Source: an uncultured Collinsella sp. (GTDB taxonomy: Bacteria > Actinomycetota > Coriobacteriia > Coriobacteriales > Coriobacteriaceae). Taken from it: a stretch of 64,000 nucleotides of DNA. The notes below the pieces were generated by a model. It was given only the letters and a program-made list of their open reading frames with translations. It ran no database searches and was not told the DNA's origin. Within the stretch, counting starts at the first letter, position 1; each line of letters opens with the position of its first letter. Below, in pieces: positions 26,622 to 35,283 of the stretch. Made by a program: the position numbers and the translations under genes. The stretch covers positions 1-64,000 of the forward strand of contig CABUTR010000010.1 of NCBI GenBank assembly GCA_902494555.1, in the 5' to 3' direction.

Positions 26622-26963
26622 TTACTCCTCGGCGCCCTCAGCGGCCTCAGCGGCAGCCTTAGCGGCCTCGGCCTCTTTGGCGAGCTGCTTCTTGGACTTC
26701 TTGACGACGGTCTCGGTCTTCTCGCCCTCGTTGGCGGCCTTGACCAGAGCAGCGACAGCGTCGGTGAGCTGAGCGCCCTTGGACTGCCAGTCAGCGATCT
26801 TCTCGAGATCGAGGTTGATGGTCTTGGGGGCGGTCATCGGGTTGTAGCGGCCAACCTCCTCGATGATACGACCGTCACGCGGGGCGCGGGAATCGGCGAC
26901 GACGACACGGTAGTACGGACGCTTCTTAGCGCCGTGACGAGCAAGGCGAATCTTGACTGCCAA
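26622..26963 (-). CDS. rpsP: 30S ribosomal protein S16
   Basis: Small-subunit assembly protein. The core VKIRLARHGAKKRPYYRVVV, then DGRIIEEVGRYNP, occupies about residues 3-80. A C-terminal extension rich in Lys, Ala and Glu follows (about 30 residues), common in Actinobacteria. TTG 26963 is the start: GGAGGAG lies six bases upstream and the protein then begins as in homologues. That gives 113 residues. First gene of its series. Confidence 0.96.
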   Translation of the reverse strand: MAVKIRLARHGAKKRPYYRVVVADSRAPRDGRIIEEVGRYNPMTAPKTINLDLEKIADWQSKGAQLTDAVAALVKAANEGEKTETVVKKSKKQLAKEAEAAKAAAEAAEGAEE

Positions 26964-26983
26964 AGGAAACTCCTCCAACCAAG

Positions 26984-27118
26984 CAGCTTTAGGCTGCAAC
27001 TACAAACAAACAGTTGAACATAATACGCCATCGACGCGGGCAGGTGAAGTCCGTGAGACCAACTTCTTCGGTGTAGTCGAGGGCAAATCCATATCTTAGA
27101 CAAGAATTCGGGATTTGC
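26984..27118 (-). promoter_or_regulatory. rpsP promoter region
   Basis: On the minus strand TTGCAA and TAAGAT (about 27113-27118 and 27091-27096) are spaced by 16 bases. A second pair, TTCACC and TATTAT, spaced by 17, lies nearer the gene around 27020-27050. A short GCAGC/GCTGC hairpin (26984-26998) precedes the Shine-Dalgarno. Either promoter could drive rpsP-khpA-rimM-trmD. Confidence 0.5.
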
Positions 27119-27152
27119 AAGCACATACACGCACCCCACATGAGCTGCGCGG

Positions 27153-27158
27153 TATACT
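27153..27158 (+). promoter_or_regulatory. dinB -10 box
   Basis: TATACT ends seven bases before the dinB ATG at 27165, so transcription would start at or next to the start codon. No Shine-Dalgarno precedes the ATG. No good -35 box and no GAAC-N4-GTTC LexA-type box were found. Confidence 0.5.
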
Positions 27159-27164
27159 CATGAC

Positions 27165-28418
27165 ATGGAAAGACGCGAACATACATACGGTTATGAGGAT
27201 GCTGCGGGCGTCACGCCGCCTCCCTGGACGGGTCCGGCGGTGGGCCTCATGGACCTCGATGCGTTTTTTGCGAGCGTGGAGATGCTCGATCATCCCGAAT
27301 GGCGCGGAAAGCCGCTCATCGTGGGCGGGGACGCCGATTCTCGTGGCGTTGTGTCCACCTGTTCTTACGAGGCACGTCGCTTTGGCGTACACTCCGCCAT
27401 GCCCTCAGCCGAGGCACGGCGCCTGTGTCCGCAGGCCATTTGGACGCACGGGCATTTCGATCGCTACCGCGAGGTCAGTGCGCAGGTCATGGCGATTCTT
27501 GCCGAGGAGACGCCGCGCGTGGAGCGCGTATCCATCGACGAGGCATTTATCGATATCACACCGGGTCGCTTTGCACCCGAGGACCCGCTGCTGGTTGCAC
27601 GGCGTATAAGCGACCGTGTGGCAGCGCTGGGAGTAACGTGCTCCATTGGCGTGGGCTGCAACAAGACGGTCGCAAAGATCGCAAGTGAGCGGGATAAGCC
27701 GTTTGGGCTGACCATCGTGCGACCCGGAACCGAGCAGCGCTTTTTGGCCGCGCTGCCGGTATCTGCCATGAGCGGCATCGGGCGCTCGGCCGAGGAGCGA
27801 CTGCGCCGCATGCGCATCTACACGCTCGGCGAGCTGTCACGCGCGCCGGAATCCACGCTAGCTGCAATTTTTGGCGTCAACGGCGAACGCATGCGCCAGC
27901 GTGCGCTGGGACTCGAAATCTCCGAAGTCACGAGTCTCGATGAAGAACGTGAGGTCAAGTCGGTCAGCAATGAGCGCACCTTTGCGAAAGATTTGACTGA
28001 GCGCGGGGACATCGAAGCGGCGATTGCGCTGTTGGGCGAGTCAGTGGGACGCCGCCTGCGCCGTCAGGGACTGACGGGCGCCACGGTGACGCTCAAGCTC
28101 AAGTATTCGTATGGAAGCGGTCGCTCGGCACAGCGCCGGCTGCCTCATCCGACCGACGATGAGAACATCTTCGTGGCCGTGGCGCTCGAGCTGCTCGACA
28201 ACATCTGGCAGGAAGGCATGCATGTTCGCTTAGCAGGCATCGGCATGAGCGACTTTGACCATCAGGGCGGCATCCAGACCGACTTGTTCTGCGAAGTCGA
28301 CGACCGCGGAGCCCAATCCAGTGACCGCCGCGAGCTCTCCGTCGCGATCGACGCCGTCCGAGACAAGTTCGGCGACACCGCCCTATCTTTCGGCCGCCAA
28401 TCCCGCTTCAACGATTAA
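27165..28418 (+). CDS. dinB: DNA polymerase IV
   Basis: Y-family translesion polymerase. The 417-residue protein has the first catalytic motif LMDLDAFFASVEMLDHPEW, the second motif VSIDEAFIDITPG, and GVGCNKTVAKIASERDKPFG. A helix-hairpin-helix MSGIGRSAEERLRRMRI comes next, then the little-finger domain with VSNERTFAKDLTERGDIEAA. It is the only plus-strand gene in the first 48 kb. It is divergent from rpsP and convergent with rsfS. A typical C-terminal clamp-binding motif is not obvious. Confidence 0.95.
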   Translation: MERREHTYGYEDAAGVTPPPWTGPAVGLMDLDAFFASVEMLDHPEWRGKPLIVGGDADSRGVVSTCSYEARRFGVHSAMPSAEARRLCPQAIWTHGHFDRYREVSAQVMAILAEETPRVERVSIDEAFIDITPGRFAPEDPLLVARRISDRVAALGVTCSIGVGCNKTVAKIASERDKPFGLTIVRPGTEQRFLAALPVSAMSGIGRSAEERLRRMRIYTLGELSRAPESTLAAIFGVNGERMRQRALGLEISEVTSLDEEREVKSVSNERTFAKDLTERGDIEAAIALLGESVGRRLRRQGLTGATVTLKLKYSYGSGRSAQRRLPHPTDDENIFVAVALELLDNIWQEGMHVRLAGIGMSDFDHQGGIQTDLFCEVDDRGAQSSDRRELSVAIDAVRDKFGDTALSFGRQSRFND

Positions 28419-28430
28419 CCGCCTTTGGGC

Positions 28431-28473
28431 AAAAAGAAAGCCGGACAGGTGCGGAAAACCGCAACTGCCCGGC
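28431..28473 (-). terminator. Terminator after rsfS
   Basis: GCCGGACAGGTGCGG (28440-28454) and CCGCAACTGCCCGGC (28459-28473) form a 15-pair stem (with one mismatch and one wobble) and an AAAA/TTTT loop. On the minus strand TTTCTTTTTG follows. dinB converges from the other side and may use the same hairpin. Confidence 0.85.
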
Positions 28474-28488
28474 GAAATGCGCGAAGCT

Positions 28489-28518
28489 AGCTAAAAAAGC
28501 CCGTCCCAAATGAGCTAC
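28489..28518 (-). repeat. Dispersed repeat copy after rsfS
   Basis: AAAAAAGCCC followed by GTCCCAAATGAGCTAC (28503-28518) matches the units at 20444-20467 and 20480-20495. Each copy sits at the 3' end of a minus-strand gene, next to its TAG stop. Confidence 0.6.
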
Positions 28519-28973
28519 TAGAGGAGGTCGAGGGGAAGCTGAGGAGCGTCACCCCAGAGCTTTTCTAGACGGTAGAACTCGCGGGCTTCGGGAGTGAAGA
28601 CGTGGACGACGACCGAGCCGTAGTCCATGAGCATCCAGGTCTTCTGCTCACGGCCCTCGATGGAGAACGGATGCTCGCCGCAAGCCTCGGCGACCTTCTC
28701 CTCGATCTCGTCGACGATCGAATCGACCTGGCGGTTGTTGGTACCGGTGGCAAGCACAAAGTAGTCGCACACGTCGGAAAGCTCGGTCAGGTCGAGTACC
28801 TGCACGTCCTCGCCCTTCTTGTCGTAGGCGGCCTGCGCGGCGGCGCGGGCGACATCCTCGGCGGCGACACCGCTCGCGGACAGCGAGGCGGCGGTGCGGT
28901 CGGACGTGGCAACGAAACTCTTGTGCTCCACACCTTCAAGAATCTGCTCGTCGGTCATGGTCTCGTCGGCCAT
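28518..28973 (-). CDS. rsfS: Ribosomal silencing factor RsfS
   Basis: Binds L14 and blocks subunit joining when nutrients are short. The 151-residue protein has a disordered N-terminal part and the Iojap core from about 55: DVQVLDLTELSDVCDYFVLA, then TGTNNRQVDSIVDEIEEKV, WMLMDYGSVVVHVFTPEARE and FYRLEKLWGDAP. ATG 28973 has AGAGG six bases upstream. It closes obgE-nadD-yqeK-rsfS, a series common in Gram-positives. Confidence 0.95.
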   Translation of the reverse strand: MADETMTDEQILEGVEHKSFVATSDRTAASLSASGVAAEDVARAAAQAAYDKKGEDVQVLDLTELSDVCDYFVLATGTNNRQVDSIVDEIEEKVAEACGEHPFSIEGREQKTWMLMDYGSVVVHVFTPEAREFYRLEKLWGDAPQLPLDLL

Positions 28974-29001
28974 GGAATACCTCTTTCTAGACACACCCGA
29001 G

Positions 29002-29625
29002 CTAGCGCAGCTGGGCGTAATGGTTGTAAATCGTAATAGCCGTGGGATAAAGATAGCGCCTGGACTGGATCACATAGACCAGACCCTGCGCAAAACAGGA
29101 GAAGAACAACTCGTCGAGCGTCGACTCCCCCACCATCTTGCGCAGCGCATGTGCATAGTCGCCGTGGCGGTTGGGCTCGATGGCATCGGCCACAAAGACC
29201 ACCATATCGAGCGGCGTCATGTCGCAGGCACCCACGGTGTGACGGTCGACGGCCTGGAAAACGGCCAGCGACAGCTCGGGAAAAAGCTGCGGAAGCTCAT
29301 AGGCGGCAACCGGGCCATGCAAAAGCGGCGTCGCAGCGGAAGGAGAGCCGGCAACCTTGATGCCGTAGTGCAACGCGCGGGCCACGAGCTCGTCGTCGGA
29401 GAGAACCTTATCCCAGTCGTGAATCAGGCCGGCGGCGGCGGCATCAAAGCGGTCAACGCCGTAGACCTCGGCCAGATGAAGTGCGGTCTCGGCAACACCC
29501 AGCGAATGCACATAGCGCTTGCGCTTATCTTTCATGCGAACATCGAGCAGCTCTTGAATGCGCTTGAGCAGCGCGCGCTCATCGCCCTCAAACTGATCCT
29601 CTACCGACAACGTAGCCCCCATCAC
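29002..29625 (-). CDS. yqeK: YqeK-type HD-domain hydrolase (symmetrical Ap4A hydrolase family)
   Basis: YqeK proteins hydrolyse diadenosine tetraphosphate. The 207-residue protein shows the HD signature: His in KRYVHSLGVAETALHLAEVY, HD in AAGLIHDWDKVL, then HGPVAAYELPQLF and ADAIEPNRHGDYAHALRKM. The start (GTG 29625 or ATG 29622) overlaps the nadD stop. Position between nadD and rsfS is the family's usual setting. Substrate is inferred from family knowledge. Confidence 0.92.
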   Translation of the reverse strand: MMGATLSVEDQFEGDERALLKRIQELLDVRMKDKRKRYVHSLGVAETALHLAEVYGVDRFDAAAAGLIHDWDKVLSDDELVARALHYGIKVAGSPSAATPLLHGPVAAYELPQLFPELSLAVFQAVDRHTVGACDMTPLDMVVFVADAIEPNRHGDYAHALRKMVGESTLDELFFSCFAQGLVYVIQSRRYLYPTAITIYNHYAQLR

Positions 29626-30299
29626 TCAAAATCTTCTTGACCCAGATCGACATACAAACTGCGCTTGCGAATGTAGCCGAGCACAGACTCGCTCGTAAGA
29701 TAGCGCACGCTCATGCCGCGAGCAACTCGCTTACGAATGTTCGTCGAGCTGATCGCCAGCGCCGGAATCTGAATATAGCGCACATCGAACGGCAACCCAG
29801 ACTCTTTGATTCGGGCACGCGCCGTATCGATATCAAAGCCCGGTCGCGTCGCCGCAATAAAGGTAGCAAGCTCAGCGATTCGCTCGGCATCATGCCAGGT
29901 CACAATATCGATAATCGCGTCGGCGCCCGTAATAAAGTAGAGCTTTACCTGCGGCGGGTAAAAGTCGCGAAGGGCATGAAGCGTATCGGCCGTATAGGTT
30001 ACGCCCGGACGGTCAATCTCGAACCGGCTCGCCAAAAAGGCCGGGTTCGCGGCGGTGGCGAGGACCGTCATAGCATAACGGTCCTCGGCAGGCGTCACCG
30101 GCTTGTCAAGCTTAAAGGCGGGAGAGCCCGCCGGCATAAAGAGCACAGCGTCCAAGTCGAGCGACTCGCGCGCCTGTTCGGCAGTCACCAGGTGCCCGTA
30201 ATGAATCGGGTCGAATGTGCCGCCCATAATGCCAAGCCGAAACTCTTTGCCCTCTTTTATGGGCAGCTCGGGCAAACCGATTTCACCGCGCAGCGACAT
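29622..30299 (-). CDS. nadD: Nicotinate-nucleotide adenylyltransferase
   Basis: Adenylates nicotinate mononucleotide in NAD synthesis. The nucleotidyltransferase core starts at about residue 22 with LGIMGGTFDPIHYGHLVTAE. It continues with FITGADAIIDIVTWHDAERI and the ISSTNIRKRVARG signature. The N-terminal 20 residues are an extension. The ATG at 30299 follows the obgE stop by three bases. Length is 225 residues. Confidence 0.96.
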   Translation of the reverse strand: MSLRGEIGLPELPIKEGKEFRLGIMGGTFDPIHYGHLVTAEQARESLDLDAVLFMPAGSPAFKLDKPVTPAEDRYAMTVLATAANPAFLASRFEIDRPGVTYTADTLHALRDFYPPQVKLYFITGADAIIDIVTWHDAERIAELATFIAATRPGFDIDTARARIKESGLPFDVRYIQIPALAISSTNIRKRVARGMSVRYLTSESVLGYIRKRSLYVDLGQEDFE

Positions 30300-30302
30300 G
30301 GC

Positions 30303-31769
30303 TTACTCGCCCTCCGAGGTCTCGGCATCGTCCGCGGCATCCGCCGCATCGACAACCTCGACGCCCTCATCCGCAGCATCGGCCACGTCAATGGCCTCAA
30401 CGGCAACGTCATCGCCAGCGTCCTCGAGCTCCTCGTACTCCGAGAAGTCCTCAGCGCCCTCAAAGTCAAAGGCGCGCTGGCAAATGCGGACCTCGTCGCC
30501 CGCACGGCAACCGGCCTTCTCGAGCGCGTCGTCAACACCCATACGCGCAAACTTATGCTGCAGGTAGATGACAGCTTCCTCGTTTTCCCAGTCGGTCTGG
30601 ATGACCATGCGCTCAATCGCGCGACCAACCACACGGAAGGCACCGGGCTCTTCCTGGACAATGCGAAACCGCTTCTCGCGCTGCAGACGGCGGCGCTCCC
30701 ACTCCTCGTCGCGCAGATCGACCGGCTCATCGGAAACCGCCAACTCGGCGCGCAGCTTAGCCACCTGCTCGCCCACGGCAAGCATCAGCGTGTTGAGGCC
30801 GGCGCCCGTCACGGCAGACACGGCAAAGAACATATGTCCGTCGTCGAGCGCGGCGCGCTTGAGATCGGCAATCTTGTCGGCCGTGCCCGGCGCGTCGCAC
30901 TTGTTGGCGACGACGATCTGCGGACGCTCCGAAAGCTCGGCGCCATACTGCTCGAGCTCACGGTTGATGATGCGGTAATCCTCAACCGGGTCGCGATCCT
31001 CAAAACCGCCCGTCATGTCGACGACATGCATGATGAGCGCCGTACGCTCGATGTGGCGCAGGAACTGGTGGCCCAGGCCCTTGCCCTCGCTCGCGCCCTC
31101 GATCAAACCAGGAACGTCGGCAACGACGTAAGAATACTCACCGGCACGCACCATGCCGAGGTTCGGCACGAGCGTTGTAAACGGATAGTCGGCGATCTTG
31201 GGACGGGCGGCACTCATGCGCGCGATGAGCGAGGACTTGCCCACCGAGGGGAAGCCCACGAGCGCAGCATCGGCCATAAGCTTCATCTCGAGCTCAATCC
31301 AGTGCTCTTCGGCCGGTTCGCCCAGCTGAGCGAACGCGGGCGCGCGGCGCACCGACGTCACAAAGTGCGTGTTGCCCAGGCCACCGGCACCGCCGGGCGC
31401 CACGACAACGCGCTCGCCATCGTGCACCAGGTCGGCAATCTCGAACATCGGGGTCTGCGTCTCGGGGTCGAGCTCGCGCACCACGGTGCCCATAGGGACC
31501 TTGAGAATCAGGTCCTCGCCGCTCTTACCGTTACGACGGGCACCCTGCCCGTGCGTGCCGCGCTCGGCGCGGAAGTGATGCTTAAAGCGGTAATCGATCA
31601 GCGAAGACAGCTGAGCATCGGCCTGGATGACGACGTTGCCGCCACGACCGCCGTCGCCGCCATCGGGGCCGCCCTTGGGGACAAATGCCTCGCGCCTAAA
31701 CGACATGCATCCGGCTCCGCCGTCGCCGCCGCACACGTTAATGCGGCTGATATCGGTGAACTGTGACAA
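30303..31769 (-). CDS. obgE: GTPase Obg
   Basis: Essential 50S-assembly GTPase. The 488-residue protein has the glycine-rich Obg fold (FTDISRINVCGGDGGAGCMS onward). The G domain has G1 GFPSVGKSSLIARMS, G3 DVPGLIEGASEGKGLG and G4 NKCDA. An OCT domain lies near 345-425, and a highly acidic, Ala/Asp/Glu-rich tail of about 50 residues ends it. The start is TTG 31769, with AGGAGG eight bases upstream. A hairpin separates it from rpmA. Confidence 0.97.
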   Translation of the reverse strand: MSQFTDISRINVCGGDGGAGCMSFRREAFVPKGGPDGGDGGRGGNVVIQADAQLSSLIDYRFKHHFRAERGTHGQGARRNGKSGEDLILKVPMGTVVRELDPETQTPMFEIADLVHDGERVVVAPGGAGGLGNTHFVTSVRRAPAFAQLGEPAEEHWIELEMKLMADAALVGFPSVGKSSLIARMSAARPKIADYPFTTLVPNLGMVRAGEYSYVVADVPGLIEGASEGKGLGHQFLRHIERTALIMHVVDMTGGFEDRDPVEDYRIINRELEQYGAELSERPQIVVANKCDAPGTADKIADLKRAALDDGHMFFAVSAVTGAGLNTLMLAVGEQVAKLRAELAVSDEPVDLRDEEWERRRLQREKRFRIVQEEPGAFRVVGRAIERMVIQTDWENEEAVIYLQHKFARMGVDDALEKAGCRAGDEVRICQRAFDFEGAEDFSEYEELEDAGDDVAVEAIDVADAADEGVEVVDAADAADDAETSEGE

Positions 31770-31784
31770 CAGAATCGCCTCCTA

Positions 31785-31828
31785 CAAAAAGAGGGAGACC
31801 CTTGAATCCTAAAACTCAAGTGCCTCCC
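31785..31828 (-). terminator. Hairpin between rpmA and obgE
   Basis: CTTGA/TCAAG (31801-31805 and 31816-31820) and GGGAG/CTCCC (31793-31797 and 31824-31828) make a two-part stem followed on the minus strand by TCTTTTTG. It probably ends most rplU-rpmA transcripts; obgE starts only 16 bases after the U-run, so it may act as a partial terminator. Confidence 0.7.
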
Positions 31829-31853
31829 ACATATGTGCTCTATGAAGGGTGAA

Positions 31854-32111
31854 TTACGCGTTCGCGAGCGGGCGTACGCTGACCCTGTGCTTGATACCCT
31901 TGTGGAACTCAACGGTACCGTCGACCAGCGCGAACAGCGTGTCGTCCTTGCCACGGCCAACGTTCTCACCCGGGTGGATGTGCGTGCCGTGCTGACGGAC
32001 GAGAATCGTGCCCGTGGTTACCGTCTGGCCGGCATAGCGCTTCGTGCCAAGGCGCTGACCGCGGGAGTCACGGCCATTACGGGAGGAACCGAGTCCTTTT
32101 TTGTGTGCCAT
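31854..32111 (-). CDS. rpmA: 50S ribosomal protein L27
   Basis: Large-subunit protein whose N-terminus reaches the peptidyl-transferase centre. The 85-residue protein begins directly with MAHKKGLGSSRNGRDS. It therefore lacks the cleavable N-terminal extension found in many Firmicutes, and no Prp protease gene lies between rplU and rpmA. It follows rplU by 33 bases. Confidence 0.98.
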   Translation of the reverse strand: MAHKKGLGSSRNGRDSRGQRLGTKRYAGQTVTTGTILVRQHGTHIHPGENVGRGKDDTLFALVDGTVEFHKGIKHRVSVRPLANA

Positions 32112-32144
32112 TGTGTATACCTACTCTTTCGTTACGAGTGTAAT

Positions 32145-32519
32145 CTACTCGGCGACGGGAGCCTCGGCAACAGCCTCGGCCTCTGCCTTGACAGCCTTCT
32201 TGGCGCGGGACGTAGCCTGGACCTTCACGATCTTCAGCTTGGTGAGCTGCTGACGGTGACCCTTCAGACGACGATAGCGCTTACGCTTGTGGAACTTGAA
32301 GACCAGCTGCTTCTCGCCCTTGAACTGCTCAACGATCTGAGCGGTAACCTTGGCCTTGGCCAGCTTGTCGGGATCGGTGACGATCTTCTTACCATCGTTG
32401 AGGAAGATGACCGGCAGGGTGACCTTGTCGCCCTCATTGCCCTCGATCTTCTCGACGGTGATGACATCGTCGGTGGCGACCTTGTACTGCTTGCCGCCCG
32501 TGTTAACGATTGCGTACAT
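32145..32519 (-). CDS. rplU: 50S ribosomal protein L21
   Basis: Large-subunit protein. Begins MYAIVNTGGKQYKVATDDV and contains KRKRYRRLKGHRQQLTKLKI. A C-terminal Ala/Glu/Lys-rich extension of about 20 residues follows. I use ATG 32519 (124 residues) as in all L21 proteins; GAAGGG lies nine bases upstream. First gene of rplU-rpmA. Confidence 0.98.
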   Translation of the reverse strand: MYAIVNTGGKQYKVATDDVITVEKIEGNEGDKVTLPVIFLNDGKKIVTDPDKLAKAKVTAQIVEQFKGEKQLVFKFHKRKRYRRLKGHRQQLTKLKIVKVQATSRAKKAVKAEAEAVAEAPVAE

Positions 32520-32561
32520 GTTTACTTGCCCTTCATGCATCAGTTAGTGCAACAGCCGAAT

Positions 32562-32590
32562 ATAGTAGCAGGCGAAAATACCCCCGTCAA
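32562..32590 (-). promoter_or_regulatory. rplU promoter
   Basis: TTGACG (minus strand, 32585-32590) and TACTAT (32562-32567) are spaced by exactly 17 bases. The -35 box overlaps the stop codon of the DUF2344 gene, so rplU-rpmA can be made independently of the genes upstream. Confidence 0.85.
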
Positions 32591-33399
32591 CGAGTATGTG
32601 GAGCAAATCCACAAGTTCGCACAGGTATGGGGCTGACGAGTCGGCCCTCGTCGTCCTCGCATGCTTGATTCTGACGCTCGACATCGTAGGAGCAGATGGT
32701 CACGAGGTCTTGCATACCGGTGGAAACAATAGGTGCATCCACGCCCGGGGTCAAGCCCTGCAACAAAACATCAGCTGCAGAAAGCAAAATTTCCGGACGC
32801 ATGGAGCCCTCGTTATCGGCATGGGTGTCGAGCATGAGCACCAAATGGTCCGGGCGCTCCCCCGCCGTGAGCTCATAGCCCACGAGCGTGTGATCCAAAT
32901 CCAAGCGCTTGCTCTTTTTGCCGCGCGCGTAGTCGATGCCATGGTCCGCGCGCAGCGTGTCGATCGCGCGACGCACCTCGTCGGCGCTTACGGGCGCCTC
33001 GGGATCCAAGTGCAGGTCGATGCGATACGACAGGCGCGTGAGCTGCGCCGTCAACGCCGGCGTGCGCACGTCGATGTACGCCGCCTCGATGGGCGCCAGA
33101 TCGGCCGGAGACGCCGCAGCCAGGCGCCCAAACGCCTCGTCGAGCGCCACGAACTCGGTCATAAACAGGTCATACCACTCACAGGTCGACGACGTACCCA
33201 CCGGTAGCGCCGAAGAGAAGCCCACGCGCATGTGAGGAGAGAAGCCCTGCGTGACGGCATAGGGAAGTCCCGCACGGCGCACGATGCGCTCAATGGTATG
33301 GATTACTTCGAGATGGCCCAGGTACTTAAGGCGATCGCGCTTGCCATAGCGAACACGAAGCCTAAAGAGCGTGGGGTTGTCGGTCAGGCGCTCACTCAT
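32587..33399 (-). CDS. DUF2344 / TIGR03936 family protein (radical-SAM-linked)
   Basis: A conserved protein of unknown function found fused to or beside a radical SAM protein. The N-terminal part reads RLRVRYGKRDRLKYLGHLEV, followed by RRAGLPYAVTQGFSPHMRVG. The remainder (to 270 residues) is a mixed alpha/beta domain. Its ATG region overlaps the stop of the radical SAM gene (33396), suggesting coupled translation. It precedes rplU-rpmA, a recurring setting that hints at a ribosome or RNA-modification role (inference). Confidence 0.85.
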   Translation of the reverse strand: MSERLTDNPTLFRLRVRYGKRDRLKYLGHLEVIHTIERIVRRAGLPYAVTQGFSPHMRVGFSSALPVGTSSTCEWYDLFMTEFVALDEAFGRLAAASPADLAPIEAAYIDVRTPALTAQLTRLSYRIDLHLDPEAPVSADEVRRAIDTLRADHGIDYARGKKSKRLDLDHTLVGYELTAGERPDHLVLMLDTHADNEGSMRPEILLSAADVLLQGLTPGVDAPIVSTGMQDLVTICSYDVERQNQACEDDEGRLVSPIPVRTCGFAPHTR

Positions 33400-35273
33400 G
33401 CGCGATCACCCATCAATACATTCTTGGCGTGGAGCGTGGGGCAGATTCCGCAGCCGGTGCACGACGTGCGGGTGCAGTCGGGAGTCGTGACGCCCTCGAG
33501 CGAGCGACGGTACTCGCGCTCGAGGAAGCCGCGCGTGCAGCCGGGGCTCACGTGCTCCCACGGCAGGCGCCAGTCCAACTCGTAGGGTAGGTGCACGAGC
33601 TCATTGAGGTCGATGCCGTTTTTGGCAGCAGCCTCCTTCCAATTATCGAGCGAAAAATGCTCTACCCAGGCGTCAAAGCGAGAGCCAGCGCGCCAAGCAT
33701 CGATGATGACGGGCGTCATGTCACGACCGGCGCGGGAAAGCGCGGCCTCGATGAGCGAGGTCTCGGCATCGTGGTAATGCACGCGGACGGCACGGTTGCG
33801 AACGCTCGTGATAAGCAGCTTCTGGCGACGCTTGACGTCGTCGTAGTCGAGCTGCGGGCACCACTGGAACGGCGTGGCAGCCTTGGGGATAAAGACCGAA
33901 ACCGAGATGGACACCGAGATCGAGCCGCGACGAGCCTTGGGCACCACGGAACGACCAAGCTCCAGCACGTGATCGGCCAGATTGGCGATGGCCACGATGT
34001 CCTCGTCGCGCTCACCGGGAAGGCCCATCATAAAGTAGAGCTTCATGCGGTTCCAGCCGGCCTCGAAGGCCGCCTTGGCCGCACGGTCCAGGTCCTCCTC
34101 GGTCACGTTCTTGTTAATGATGTCGCGCATGCGCTGGCTGCCGGCCTCGGGCGCAAACGTCAGGCCGCCCTTCTTTTCGCCGGCGACCGACTCGGCCATA
34201 TCCACGCCAAACGAATCCAAGCGCTGCGACGGAATAGACACGCGAATACCCGTATCCTCCAGGCGACGGTTGAGCCTGCCGAGCACGTCACGAATGCAGG
34301 AGTGGTCGGTCGTGGAAAGCGAGGTCAGCGACACCTCGTCATAGCCGGTCTTTTCCAGACCCTGAATCACCGACGAGACGATCTGGTCGGCCGAACGCTC
34401 GCGCACCGGGCGATACGTCATGCCGGCCTGGCAAAAACGACAGCCGCGAGCGCAGCCGCGCAGAATCTCGATAGACAGGCGGTCGTGGACCAGCTGCGCA
34501 TAGGGCACGCACGACTGCGACAGCGGATTCGTGGCGCCGAAATCCTCGACGACGCGCTTGTAGACCACGGTCGGCGCATCCTTGCCTTCACGCGGCACGG
34601 TGTAGCCATGCGGCGAGCAGGGCTCGTCGTGACGAACCTCATAGAGCGACGGCACGTAGTTTCCGGCAATGGATGCAAGCTGCTCGACAATCTGCGCGCG
34701 CGGGACCCCTTCGTCACGCAGGCGGCGATGCAGCTGGCAGGTCTCGAGCAGCGATTCCTCGCCCTCACCGATGAGGATGGCATCGAAGAAGGCCGCGTAC
34801 GGCTCGGGGTTGTACACCGAGGGGCCGCCGGCGATGATGATGGGGTCGTCTTCACCTCGGTCGGCCGCTAACAGCGGAATGCCAGCGAGGTCGAGTGCCT
34901 CGAGGAAGTTCGTCACCGCCATCTCGTGCGGCACATGCAGACCGACGATATCAAACGAAGCGACCGGCGCTGCACCCTCGAGTGAGAGCAGCGGAATGCC
35001 CGCCTCGCGCATAGCGTCACCCATATCGGGCCACGGCACATAGCCACGCTCGCAGGAGATGCCCTCGGCCTGGTTAAGGATGTTGTAGAGGATGGCGATA
35101 CCCTGGTTGGGCAGACCAACCTCGTACACATCCGGGTAGATCAGGCAGCAACGGTAATCGGCATCGGCCTTGGAAAGCGTGCCCCACTCGTGATCGATAT
35201 AGCGACTCGGCTTCTCGACCTTGGCGAGCAACGGCTCAATTAAATGAAAACAATCTTGGTATGCAACGCGCAA
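33396..35273 (-). CDS. TIGR03960-type radical SAM protein with B12-binding-like N-terminus
   Basis: The 625-residue protein has an N-terminal Rossmann-like part (DYRCCLIYPDVYEVGLPNQG) resembling cobalamin-binding domains. The radical SAM core has CARGCRFCQAG, with its C-x3-C-x2-C cluster motif near 275-282, and the FAPEAGSQRMRD and MMGLPGERDED stretches. The C-terminus has a second Cys cluster, CTRTSCTGCGIC. The start is TTG 35273 with AGGGG seven bases upstream. Substrate unknown. The DUF2344 partner follows with a four-base overlap. Confidence 0.88.
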   Translation of the reverse strand: MRVAYQDCFHLIEPLLAKVEKPSRYIDHEWGTLSKADADYRCCLIYPDVYEVGLPNQGIAILYNILNQAEGISCERGYVPWPDMGDAMREAGIPLLSLEGAAPVASFDIVGLHVPHEMAVTNFLEALDLAGIPLLAADRGEDDPIIIAGGPSVYNPEPYAAFFDAILIGEGEESLLETCQLHRRLRDEGVPRAQIVEQLASIAGNYVPSLYEVRHDEPCSPHGYTVPREGKDAPTVVYKRVVEDFGATNPLSQSCVPYAQLVHDRLSIEILRGCARGCRFCQAGMTYRPVRERSADQIVSSVIQGLEKTGYDEVSLTSLSTTDHSCIRDVLGRLNRRLEDTGIRVSIPSQRLDSFGVDMAESVAGEKKGGLTFAPEAGSQRMRDIINKNVTEEDLDRAAKAAFEAGWNRMKLYFMMGLPGERDEDIVAIANLADHVLELGRSVVPKARRGSISVSISVSVFIPKAATPFQWCPQLDYDDVKRRQKLLITSVRNRAVRVHYHDAETSLIEAALSRAGRDMTPVIIDAWRAGSRFDAWVEHFSLDNWKEAAAKNGIDLNELVHLPYELDWRLPWEHVSPGCTRGFLEREYRRSLEGVTTPDCTRTSCTGCGICPTLHAKNVLMGDRA

Positions 35274-35283
35274 CGGAAAACCC

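Noticed and set aside
27165..27190. LexA-type SOS box near dinB (GAACatacatacGGTT)
   Set aside because: It lies within the coding start and the right arm does not match GTTC; spacing is also wrong.
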